A program made the position numbers and the translations under genes. 64,000 bases of DNA from Acrasis kona. Its lineage: Eukaryota; Heterolobosea; Eutetramitea; Acrasida; Acrasidae. The first letter of the stretch is position 1; each line of letters begins with the position of its first letter. The stretch covers positions 62,001 to 126,000 of the forward strand of contig JAOPGA020000651.1 of NCBI GenBank assembly GCA_026419775.2. The letters run 5' to 3'. Under the pieces are notes generated by a model, which made no database searches, was not told the DNA's origin, and saw only the letters and a list, made by a program, of their open reading frames with translations. This document shows, in pieces, positions 9,902-19,366 of this stretch.

Positions 9902-10570
9902 CTAGTGTTTGAACAATGTTCCAATTAACTTTATCAAACTAACTCTTTTTTTTGTTGAAATTGCACATTGTATTGGCATTTCGGCATATTCTCTTCTTGT
10001 AGGGCTCTCAACAAGTTTTGCTTGTTGATCCTCGCTTTGTATTAACAGGCTACTTACATCGTTGTCTAGAACAGGAGTTGATAAAGTGTTGGGATCACTA
10101 AATTCGTCCTCACATGCAGAAGAACAATCACTCAACTCCGAACGCGGACTAAAGCTCAGTGGTGAAAGTTCCGTTCGGGCAGAGAATGAACCTTCGTTTA
10201 TCCTCCCTTTACATTCCTGTACTTGCTTGTCTAAATCCTTCAATTTGTTGCGGACGTGCTCTAGTTGAGAGCACCTCATGGCAAACTGTGCGGGTGTAAT
10301 ATTTCTTCTTTGCATGTCAACAGTCGCCACATCTTCCAACCTTGATAGAGCTATCCTCACTATTTTTTGTATGTTTTTTATCTCGTTTATTTTTGCTTGA
10401 TCCTCTTGTTTTTGTTGTGAGTCAAAAACATCATCCATCCTAAATAAAGCGAGGCTGTTGTTCTTAGGGTGGCTAACTATAAATGACTTGAGTCTTCTCT
10501 CTAGGTTACGGTTGAGGTTTGTGCATAATGTATCATATTGTGTATCCCAGTCCTTAGTCGTGTTATTCAT
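9902..10570 (-). CDS. Hypothetical helical protein
   Basis: A single open frame of 222 residues starts at an ATG at 10570. Residues 1-125 are charged and mostly helical, with heptad-like stretches (KINEIKNIQKIVRIALSRL and LEHVRNKLKDLDKQVQECK). The next about 50 residues are Ser-rich and acidic, containing two SPxSFSPRSE-type repeats that look like proline-directed phosphorylation sites. A short basic C-terminus ends in a hydrophobic patch (VSLIKLIGTLFKH) that could be an amphipathic membrane-binding helix. I do not recognise it; it lacks a SNARE motif although its helical first half invites that guess. Promoter sequence upstream contains a perfect 14-bp palindrome. Confidence 0.6.
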   Translation of the reverse strand: MNNTTKDWDTQYDTLCTNLNRNLERRLKSFIVSHPKNNSLALFRMDDVFDSQQKQEDQAKINEIKNIQKIVRIALSRLEDVATVDMQRRNITPAQFAMRCSQLEHVRNKLKDLDKQVQECKGRINEGSFSARTELSPLSFSPRSELSDCSSACEDEFSDPNTLSTPVLDNDVSSLLIQSEDQQAKLVESPTRREYAEMPIQCAISTKKRVSLIKLIGTLFKH

Positions 10571-10901
10571 TTTTTATGTGTGTTTTTGTTCTTGTGCTGA
10601 AGTGTCGACACTTTATTTATAGTTCCCATGTTAATATACCCGTTTAAGGGGCAAGAATATACTATATAAAACTCCACTTGCGGCAGTTACTAAACTCCGT
10701 TAATGATTCTGGTCTATATTCACAGAAATGCATTAATTTAAGGTTAGCACGTTTAATAGTATTGTCCATCTTCAGATACATCCTACTCCGCGGCCATACG
10801 AACGGAATCATTAAAATAAAAATACAAGTTCACCTTGTTCGCAGTTAACATACAAGTATAATTTTAATTGCCATAACAGTGGGTGAGGATCCCTTTATTA
10901 G
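10571..10901. other. Intergenic region with TATA-like motif
   Basis: This 331-bp AT-rich gap lies between the 5' end of the helical hypothetical gene and the 3' end of mannose-6-phosphate isomerase. It holds a 14-bp palindrome at 10600-10613 and a TATATAAAA-like element near 10662-10670. I see no coding frame or RNA gene. Confidence 0.6.
10600..10613. promoter_or_regulatory. Perfect 14-bp palindrome upstream of hypothetical gene
   Basis: AAGTGTCGACACTT is a perfect inverted repeat with no spacer, 30 bp upstream of the start codon at 10570. Its position suits a binding site for a dimeric factor, or a short hairpin in the leader. No function is shown. Confidence 0.35.
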
Positions 10902-12204
10902 TTACAAAGAGGATGAATTCAACAGCAGGTCATCATTGCAGGCGGCAACAAATACAAGAGATTTATTTTCACTTTCTGCGGTCCACTCATAATTAGCAGG
11001 CACCAAATAGACGTCACCCTTCTTCAACTTCAATGACCCGTCTTGAGTGTTTAGATGCACATCACCTTCCACGACTATCAAAATACTTATAGAAGCAACT
11101 TTCCATGTTAATGCTTTGGAGGAAACCTCAATGCGATCCACCATGAACTCTTTCACAGTTGGAGAAAACCTTCTTACGCTACCATTTAATTCTCTACCAG
11201 TGCCTAATGACATTTTTTCAAGTGACCTATCATTATAGGTCAACATGTCACACAGGACATCAATGTGCATAAACTTTGGAGTCAACCCGGCCCTCACTAC
11301 ATTGTCACTACAAGCCATACATTCCACACAGTCCCCATATAAGTAGGCATGAGGTTCATTTGGACCCAAGAATAGACCCTCTCCAATTTCAAGGTTGACT
11401 ACGTTCAAGAAATAAATTGCAAAGCATCCCACATCTCCTTGATATGTTTTGTGTAACTTAATAAAAAGTTGATCCAGGTCCGAAGATTGTGATGATTGTT
11501 TGATGCGAGATTCATGATTCAAAAGTTGTGTTTTGACTTGTGATTCGTCGCTTGTCATTAAGGCCTTGAAAACTTTTTGTAATAATTCTTTTCTTGATTT
11601 GTCATCAACATTCTCGACTTCCTTTTGGAACGAATTGAATTTGTCTTCTCCGATGAGTTGCTTGAGTGGCTCGACTTTGTTTATGTTCTCAATGATTTGC
11701 TCTAGAGAACGGAAAGCACATAGTGCTTCGAACCTACGTTAGTTAGCTTGAATGTATGTTTAGAATTTACTTGGTGAGTGCGACTGTTAGTTCCGGCTTG
11801 TGGTTGTCATCTTTGTAATGATCTGGGAAGTCGCGATGGAGTTGCTCGGCTAGCTTTAAATCAGGATGGGCCTGAATTGAAAGGGCTTGGTTAACGGATA
11901 ATATTTTAAAGAGGAATGGAAGATCGCCATCTTTTGCTTTTGGGTACTCTTTTACTACATGAGGTCCGAAAACTTTGTCAGCACCGTTTGTTTTTACTTG
12001 TTCTTGTAAATATTCAGAAAGTTTAATTTTCTTCTCATCCTTCGATACGTATGATGGTCCACTAGGGTGAGTGCCCATCCATAATTCTGCATAGGGCTTT
12101 TTCTCATCTATATCTTGATGGTCCTTTACAAGTTGCGCGACTGCACTTTCGCTACCCTTTTTACCCCAATCATAGTTTTGTGCCTTGCATTCTATCCTGA
12201 TCAT
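10902..12204 (-). CDS. Mannose-6-phosphate isomerase (phosphomannose isomerase)
   Basis: Two exons (11771-12204 and 10902-11733) joined over a 37-nt intron give 421 residues, matching eukaryotic type I enzymes (about 420-440). The enzyme interconverts fructose-6-phosphate and mannose-6-phosphate in the cytosol and feeds GDP-mannose and dolichol-mannose for glycan and GPI synthesis. Zinc ligands are visible: Gln111 and His113 in SIQAHPD, Glu138 in KPEL, and the later His in LGPNEPHAYLYGDCVECMA. The N-terminal YDWGKKGSES and AELWMGTHPSGPS motifs are also typical. The intron has an AACTAAC-type branch site just before its acceptor. All active-site residues appear intact. It may serve the two glycosyltransferase genes 7 kb away, though this is ordinary metabolism and not evidence of linkage. 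Confidence 0.95.
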
Positions 12205-12286
12205 TTCTATTTGGTCAACTTTGGCTCAAACAAGAAAAAGAACACGTCTACAAAATATAAATTTATTTAGATAAGCAAGTAAGCTA

Positions 12287-13363
12287 TTATGCGCACTTGA
12301 AATTTTTGAATATCGGAGAATTGTTCTCCTTATTATCATTAGTCGCTGCCGATGCAGCTGTGTTGACCAACAGAGTAAGTTTTTTGCTACTCAAATACGA
12401 CTCCAATTTCTTCAGATCTCTCTCCTTATTGTTCAAGTCCTTTTCCCTCTCCTCTAACATTTTTTCTTTTCTCCGCACTTCCTCTTCTCTCCTCTTTAGA
12501 AATCTATACTTTAGTTGCATTTGTGTGTCTTTGATTCTATGTACAATGTTGGCACTAACGCATATTTCATCGACGCTAGGCCTTCTACTGCTATCCACGG
12601 TCAACATTGACCGTATCAAATCGCTCAAAACTCTAGTATATTTGCTAGACACAGCAGGGTATTGACCTTTGTTTATTTTTTGAGCTAATGACAGATGGTT
12701 CATGGCCTCGAACGGAGGACTCAACATGCAAAGTTCATATATTACACAGCCTAGACTCCAGATATCGCTCTTCTCGTCATAGGCCTTCTCATTGATTTGC
12801 TCAGGGGACATGTAGTAAGGAGTTCCAACATTTGTTTTAGCATAATGTGAATCTTCACCCAACATTCTAGCAAGTCCAAAGTCTCCCAACTTGACGTCGT
12901 GATTGTCATCCAACATGATGTTTCCAGGTTTAATGTCCCGATGGATGATTTTTGGTGAACCCTCTTTGCGAACGTGACATTCTTTTAAAGCCATTGCGAG
13001 CTGGCAAAAGATCCTCCAAACTTGTTCTTCATCAAGAGATTTTTTATCCTTCTTCAGTTTCTTTACGAAGTTGCTCAAATCTCCACAGGGACAATACTCC
13101 ATAATGATGTAGATTTTTTTATTCTCTCTGTCTATGATTCTGTCGTAGTATCTTACGATGAAAGCATGGCGTAGATCTTTGATAATGTTTACTTCTCCAA
13201 CAAGTAGCTGCTTTTCTTTATCTGTCATTGAGCCATAGTGTATCTCCTTCCATACAAGCACCTTTCCGTCTGACTTTCTGATTATTTTGTACACCTTTCC
13301 AAAAGATCCACTCCCTATAAGTCCCACAACTGTGTAATCATCGACGCAAATTGTGTTGGACAT
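12287..13363 (-). CDS. NEK-family Ser/Thr protein kinase
   Basis: The intronless 358-residue protein has a full kinase domain at about 8-270: glycine loop GSGSFGKVYK, catalytic Lys in VWKEI, HRDIKPGNIML catalytic loop, DFGLA magnesium motif, and an activation segment TNVGTPYYMSPE. The domain is followed by a Lys/Glu-rich coiled coil (about 285-330). This layout, the short MEYCPCGDL hinge and the T-x-V-G-T-P-x-Y-M-S-P-E segment match NIMA-related kinases, closest in form to NEK2-like members. Family roles are centrosome or basal-body separation, cilia length and mitotic entry. The coiled coil would allow dimerisation and trans-autophosphorylation. The gene ends 82 bp from the isomerase start. 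Nothing looks broken. Confidence 0.93.
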   Translation of the reverse strand: MSNTICVDDYTVVGLIGSGSFGKVYKIIRKSDGKVLVWKEIHYGSMTDKEKQLLVGEVNIIKDLRHAFIVRYYDRIIDRENKKIYIIMEYCPCGDLSNFVKKLKKDKKSLDEEQVWRIFCQLAMALKECHVRKEGSPKIIHRDIKPGNIMLDDNHDVKLGDFGLARMLGEDSHYAKTNVGTPYYMSPEQINEKAYDEKSDIWSLGCVIYELCMLSPPFEAMNHLSLAQKINKGQYPAVSSKYTRVLSDLIRSMLTVDSSRRPSVDEICVSANIVHRIKDTQMQLKYRFLKRREEEVRRKEKMLEEREKDLNNKERDLKKLESYLSSKKLTLLVNTAASAATNDNKENNSPIFKNFKCA

Positions 13364-13973
13364 GTTTTGAACGGAAATTTTTGGCGCTAATCAATTACAA
13401 AATAGGTTTATGAAGTTGGTTGATTGATGACCTAACGTTTAGTTTTAATCACAGTTCTCATTTGATAGTGTGGAAAAAACTATAACAATGTCAAGAATAT
13501 AGACAGAAAGAAGATCGATACGCAAGAGATCTCTTCAAGTTCTATTTATTTGCTGTATAGTTAATAACTTAAACCTTGCCCAAGTCTCCCTTCTTTGGCT
13601 CCACTCCCAAATGCTTAATATTGTCTTTAATTTGTCAGTGGTACGTGTCAAGAAGACTGTCGTGCTGCAATCCCGCCTAAAAAGTTTTGAAGTCGAAAAT
13701 TGTGATACACTCCAGTCTTGGTTCAAAAATATGTTTAGGAATTTTTAGGTGCTCAGTATACACTCGCGGAGTTATGCTGTGTGATAGGCCATCAAATCAA
13801 CTGACTGTATATTGAATACTAGCTTAGATCCGTGAAGTCGATGTGGTAGGAAGTAATCGTTAGAAATATCCTGAGGGCATAATAGTGACTTGGGTATTAC
13901 CCCCACATAAATCGGATTTTTCACAACAAGCCTATTTTTGTGTTTCTAGAAATCTATTTTTCGAACGGCAAAA
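13364..13973. other. Intergenic region, divergent promoters
   Basis: A 610-bp gap separates the start codons of the NEK kinase (minus) and the C2-like gene (plus). It contains only short frames, the longest being a 63-codon minus-strand frame at 13535-13726 and a 45-codon plus-strand frame; neither resembles a protein I know. I see no RNA gene. Confidence 0.5.
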
Positions 13974-15659
13974 ATGAACGACAGGCTCAGGCATGCATGT
14001 AACACTATACGAGAGGTTATTCCACAGAGCACACCGGGTATTTACATAATTAAAATCTAAACTGAATATGCAGTAACATATCATAAAAGTGAACTTCCAT
14101 ACCATGCCCCACCAATTATGTACAAAATTGCAATCAATGAAAATTATACCACACAATTCTTCGTTCGATCAAGGCCATGGCTCCATTCGAACCAAAATAC
14201 AGAACCAAGTAGTTATCTCGAGTACTATAATAATAATGGATTCTTCCCAAGTGTTGATTGGGAGTTGTTTTCGTTCGAGCACTGGAGGAGGGACAGTAAA
14301 TACGAAAAAACACACACGCTACCCGATGAGGGCAATGAAAGCAGTAGCTCAGAAATAGTTGGTGTCAATAGTGACGACAGAGGAAGCATTACGCACAGGA
14401 AAGAAAAAATGAGCAAACAGAATCGAAAAGCATTAATGACCCTCTCTGATGAAATTGACCGTGATGGACAACATGGATACACTCAAAACGAATCGGACAT
14501 TTTGATGAACATTTTTTCAAAATCTAGCATTCTTGACGTCAGGCTGCGGTATCTTTGGGTTCTTGACGGTAACTTAAACTTTGTTTTTGCACCATCAAAA
14601 CAAATTGACTTCTCTGTGAACAGGGATAAAGGTATGTTAATTCAATTCTTGGAACAACTCACCTCAAGTCAATCATGGCGATCTTGTCTCACAGCATTGC
14701 TTAAAGTTGGGATCCATCGAAACACTCATTGGTGGACGCCGTCCTGCTACTCTTGGCGGAGAATTGTTCTTTGATATAGACAACGAACAATGGATAATGA
14801 ACAACGACAGGTAACATTTTTTTATGGTGAAACGAACCTTACATTTTTTCAGTTCCTATTGTTTTTTCAGGGATGATGATAAAGTTATTTGTAACAGTCA
14901 AGGTTGTGATTGGCAAGAATTATTAAAAGAATACTTCAGAAGTCAAGGGATCGTGACAGGATACTTGATGTGGGCTGATTTGGTAAACACAAAAAGTTTG
15001 GATACATTTTTTGTTCAAAAGGTATGATTTCTTTATTCTGTGAAAATGATTAATCTTTACAGGTGTCAAAGAATTATAAAAGGCTGTACCGTACATATTG
15101 GAAGAACACTGCAAATAAAGAATTGGAACAAAGACATCACCTACTACCATTGTTTAATCAAGTCAACATGATGGAATTTTTAATGGGTGCTTTTGGAGCG
15201 GATGTGTTTTTCATGACGAGAGGTGTTTTGAACGTTGAGGTCTTGAGAGTTAACGGAATCCATTCAATGTACGAATCAATAAAGTTTAAATGTGACATTA
15301 GAGGTGCTGAGTCATCCGTGACTGCTGTTGATGACTGGTGGTACCGACCTAAACTCTTGCAGTTGACCACACCAATAAATAAAAATAACTCGACATCACT
15401 ACATGTGACGAATCCAAACACTGAATACTTGAGAATAGATTGCCATGGAACTAATTTTCCCCTTGATGACTCATTGGGTCAGGTTGAGTTTGAGTTGGCA
15501 GCACTAAGGATGAACGAAAAACTAACAGTGTGGCTTCCGTTGTTTTGCAGAAATACAGGGTCACTTTGTGCTTATACGTCAGACAGAGGTAAATTTATGC
15601 CAACAACAGAGGATCCTGCTGTTTTACTTTGTCTTCAATATGTTTCAAATAAAAACTGA
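13974..15659 (+). CDS. C2-like domain protein with an unusual central module
   Basis: Five exons (13974-14037, 14074-14631, 14669-14810, 14853-15021, 15063-15659) are joined by introns of 36, 37, 42 and 41 nt in consistent phase, giving 509 residues. The first about 110 residues are aromatic-rich and the next about 40 hydrophilic. A central module (about 205-265) contains HGDLVSQH, GGRRPATLGGELFFD and W-I-M-N-N-D, a pattern that recalls a small module seen in bacterial and eukaryotic secreted or regulatory proteins (H-S-x-L, AGE, N-x-S-G-H-Y); that likeness is from memory. The last about 160 residues resemble a C2 beta-sandwich (VLNVEVLRVNGIHSMYESIKF to LGQVEFELAALRMNEKLTVWLPL) but lack the usual calcium-binding Asp pairs. 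The second-last intron has an alternative acceptor 18 nt downstream that would remove six residues. Function unknown. Confidence 0.7.
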
Positions 15660-15740
15660 TATATAAAGTATAATAGCTCTCCTTGAGTTCAACATCTCGC
15701 CAACGGACCGGAAAATGAGAGTATTAATTCAGCAAAATAC

Positions 15741-17224
15741 TTATTTATTTTTCCTCTTCTTTGGTAAACATAACGGCTTCCGTTCTATCACAATGTGTCT
15801 TTGATGTCGGTGTGCGTTTTGCAAATCAATCTGACTCTTTTTTAGATCGCAATATAACATTAACTCAGATGCTCTACTCATCTTAACTTGATAATTCATT
15901 ATTTCTAAAGCGTCTTTGAGCATAACATTGTTCTGATTGTTGTTTGTCGATTTTACACTTTTCATTGTTTCATTAAAACACTTTAAGCTCCTATTTTGTA
16001 AATTATGTACAATGGTTTTAACTGCAGTCTCCTTAAAGGTAGGTGTCTCAGAAGGAGTAGCTTCTAGTAGAGTGTCATAATCCATCTCACTGTCACTTGA
16101 ACTCAGGTCTAAAGGTATCGGAGCATCACGTGAAGACAATTTTTCATTAAGCTCTGCTATTTGTTTCTTTAACAAACTATTTTCGGTTTCAAGTAGATAT
16201 ATCGTGTCCGAATCTAATATTGGTCTAATTCCAAAGTTAAAAAATCACATGTGGTGCATCTTACGTGACTTGACTTGATGACAGCTCTAGTTGTTGGTTC
16301 TTTTTTGAAAGTTCTTGTAACTGGTTGTTATATGATTGTTCCAGCTCAACTAACAAGTCCTTTTCAATCCGTCCCTCTTGATTTGCTAACACAGAATCTA
16401 TTTCGGTTTTGAGCTGTGATATACTTTCGTTCAACTGGACTATTGTGCTTTTACAGTGCTTATGTTTTGTTTTTAATTTTGTGTACTTTGTTTTGTAATC
16501 TACTACTTCCAGATTACTATCATAGCTGTTTTTCATAATAATTTGATTTTGTAGTTCCATTTCAGTACGTGCTGCTAGCTCCAGCTTTTGGTTCAAATCA
16601 TTTATCTGTTGCTTTAAAAGATCCAAGTTGTATTCTTCCCTTCTATTGTTTATAACCTCCTCCAGCTCGCTATTCTTTTTTTTTAAGTTCTGTAGTTCCT
16701 TTGATGCACTTTCCAACTACAAATCTTAAAATCAATTTAAACGTAGTTTATATACCTTGGCAGAGTTTTGTAACAATTGAGGAAGTGATTCCTCTAGCTG
16801 TTTATTTTTACTTATCAATACATCTATGAGACTTTTCCTTGTGTCGATGTCTCTTTCCAAAACTTTAATCTGATAAAAATTGAAAAATTGAAGCTCATAG
16901 AATTACGTCAGTTTTTAGGTCTGTTATAACCATCCCGTGTTCTATGTTTTGCTTCATCAACTCTGAGTTTTGTTCATTTAAAATTGCTATTTTTTGTTGA
17001 TATTCATCGCGTTCCTAAATGATGTGATGAGAAAACTTGATGCATCAACGTACTGATTCAACTATGTTAACTGTGCTCCTTAGCAAACGAGCCTGTGATC
17101 TAAATGAAAGATGTTTGCCTTCATAGTATTAGTTGACATAATTGGTTGTAGATGTACCATAAAGCTGTTGTTCTTCAGGTGATAGCGAGACGTTTGGAAT
17201 AGCGCTTTGGGATGTTGACGACAT
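15741..17224 (-). CDS. Long coiled-coil protein
   Basis: Six exons (17158-17224, 17054-17118, 16907-17014, 16756-16869, 16265-16716, 15741-16224) separated by introns of 37-40 nt give 429 residues in a continuous phase. After a short N-terminus containing SPEEQQLYG, residues about 35-285 are almost continuous heptad repeats rich in Glu, Lys, Gln and Leu. A Ser/Thr-Pro acidic linker (around 300-330) and a shorter helical C-terminus ending in a Lys/Arg cluster (KKRKNK) follow. This is a structural or scaffold coiled coil; I cannot place it in a named family. The frame is also open upstream to an ATG at 17305, so an N-terminal extension of 27 residues is possible. It and the C2-like gene end 81 bp apart, tail to tail. 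Confidence 0.68.
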
Positions 17225-17431
17225 CAGAATGGTGGCGAGTTGACTGGATATTAATAGGTTGTTAGAACTACATTTCTGTCGTTCCTCGACTGAAATAAAT
17301 AGCATATTTTGAAAGAGATATAACGCTAGATAGCTATACGTAGTGCATCAGCATCCAATTATCCAAGGCCCCATAGAAATTAAGCGTTATGCTTTTCAAA
17401 ACAGACGAAATTTGGTTGTTAGTTTACAAAA

Positions 17432-18512
17432 ATGACCAAAAATGCATACCAAGACATGCTTGAGAATATTGAGAACATGATGGCACTAGTGGATAATGCC
17501 CGCACGAATGTTATGAACGTATACTCGCTTTTACGTATATACAATGCAAATCAAGATAACGATACGAATGTTGAGTCGGACGACTACCAAATTTTCTTAA
17601 ATACAGTCTTCGAGCAATTACAGAATTCAAACCAATGCATTGATCAATTGGCATTCTCTGACAATTTAAAATCATCTTCTCTTTTGAAGAGTATCCTCAA
17701 CCCAAATGCCCAGAAAAGGGAGAAAAGGCAGGCCATAGATATCGAAGAGGTGATGCAAAAATATGAAGAAATACAATCGAACAAAAAGAGGGCACTAGTT
17801 ACCACAGAAGAAGAGTCGAGGAAGAAGGTGAAGCTCGAACAAGCTTTGGATATAACAACATTTAATGACGATGTCAAGTAAGTCCAATGTTATCATCGCC
17901 TCACCCTTCAAAGTTTGGATGCGTTCTTGAACGAAGTAACAAATAAGGAGAAGAACTTATCGCTGCTTTCCATTAAACACTGTAGAAGCACTAACAACGT
18001 TTATTTATTTGTAAGTACATGAAACCAAAAACGTTCTAATTTCTTCAGATCAAGTTATCTTGCACATTTTTCTTCTCCATATTATTGAATGTTCCTGGTC
18101 ATGAATCCTTCAATGTTTCGACGCAAAAAACATCAACATATTCTATTTGTGATGTAAAGTTCTATGCACAAAGTGAAAGAGAAGAAATGGAGTTGCATCA
18201 GTTGACCAAACACAGAATTTTTCAAAAGTTAAATGGAACGGTAATGGAGGCAATCGAGTTTTATTTCGCCACGGAGGAGTTTTCGAACCATCAGTTACAA
18301 ACTCTTTTGGTAAGTCATTCTTCTGACCGCTACTGACGTGCATGAAGCTTTACATTGTAAAATTTGAAAGGATGTTCGTAGAGAAGTGCACACACTGTTT
18401 TAAACTTTTAAAAATTGATTCATCAAAAAATGGGTTCCTTCCGCCGTCCGTACGATCCTATGCTACATTTAAACCATATCATTCAAGATGTATTGCAGAT
18501 AAAAACATTTAG
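17432..18512 (+). CDS. MED27: Mediator complex subunit 27
   Basis: Four exons (17432-17877, 17914-18010, 18049-18309, 18348-18512), introns of 36-38 nt, give 322 residues against 311 in human MED27. The diagnostic part is the short C-terminal zinc-binding motif in the last exon: a CTHC pair, then LPP, then a FKPYHSRC ending. This mirrors the Cys-x-x-Cys ... LPP ... FH-x-x-C tail of animal MED27. The N-terminal half is a helical bundle-type sequence. Mediator bridges transcription factors and RNA polymerase II in the nucleus; MED27 sits at the head-tail junction. The central region is divergent, so recognition rests mainly on length and the C-terminal motif. A Lys-rich linker (QKREKRQ and SNKKRA) may be a nuclear signal. 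Confidence 0.75.
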
Positions 18513-18532
18513 AACTTTAATCATTTGTACAA

Positions 18533-19327
18533 TTAAAAGTGTTCCAAATACTCCAGTTTAAAGCTGTCCAAATTGTCAACCACCAACAATGCATGTTCAT
18601 TCATCATTATCATCGCTATTTCAGATCTCTGTTTCTCTGCGGCGTCCTCTTGTGATTCTGGGAGGTTTGGCTACAATGGTTTGAAAAAATGTAAAAACGA
18701 AATGGTTGCTTACTTTTATTCCAACAACTTTCAACCCTGCAGAATGTGCGGATATGACACCTTCTTGTGTCCCCTCAAAAACAAAAACATCTTCCGACCC
18801 AAGGTTGAGTTTTTCTAACGCAACCTTATATACTATCGCTGAAGGTTTACATTTCTCCAATCCATAAGACGAGATGACACAGTCAAACTAGTTGATTAAA
18901 CAAGGAGAAAATTTAGTCAAACCATCATATGTAAGTTCAACGTTTCTAGTAGTTGTGTCGTCTCGCGAATGCTTAAGTCACTAACGGCCACGATCTTTAC
19001 TTGCTCATCTTCTGACTTTACCTGTTGAATAAACGAATGAATACCGATACACAAGTGCAATTGTAAAGCATTTAGGGATGATAGCAACTCCACCAAATAA
19101 TCCTCGCGTTTTGACATGACTGCTTGATGCTCATCGGAGGTGTTATAAGGTAGAAGGGGAATAAGTACGGAGAGAGGATTCTCGAAGAGAAACAATTGGA
19201 GGTATTCGTGAAAAGTCAAGTTATATCCATACCCTTGCAGCGCTCTCTGCCAAACTGTATAGCGTATTTGGTTTATATTGCTTACAAGTCCATCAATACC
19301 AAAAAAGAGTGCTTTGGCTTTCGTCAT
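18533..19327 (-). CDS. HAD-fold protein with lost catalytic aspartates (probable pseudoenzyme)
   Basis: Three exons (18923-19327, 18714-18887, 18533-18670), introns of 35 and 43 nt, encode 238 residues, the usual size of a beta-phosphoglucomutase-like HAD protein. The fold is recognisable: motif I region ALFFGIDGLVSN, motif II Ser in VAVSDLS, motif III Lys in EKCKPSAIVYK and motif IV region FVFEGTQEGVISAHSAGLKVVGI. In active enzymes motif I is D-x-D and motif IV ends in acidic ED or DD. Here the nucleophile position is Gly10 and the second acidic residue of motif IV is Gly174. Without the aspartyl nucleophile, phosphoryl transfer is not expected, although the frame is intact over three exons, which suggests selection for a non-catalytic role. 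The start is only 39 bp from the divergent GT61-like gene. Confidence 0.8.
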
Positions 19328-19366
19328 TGTAGTTGGTCAATTGAACGGGCAATTGTTTACAACCAC
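19328..19366. promoter_or_regulatory. 39-bp divergent intergenic region (shared promoter)
   Basis: Only 39 bp separate the start codons of the minus-strand HAD-fold gene and the plus-strand GT61-like gene. The core promoters and 5' leaders must therefore overlap each other or the neighbouring coding sequence. No TATA element is visible. Confidence 0.5.

Noticed and set aside
13535-13726. 63-codon minus-strand frame between NEK and C2-like genes
   Set aside because: No homology, no conserved splicing context; probably chance in a divergent promoter region.
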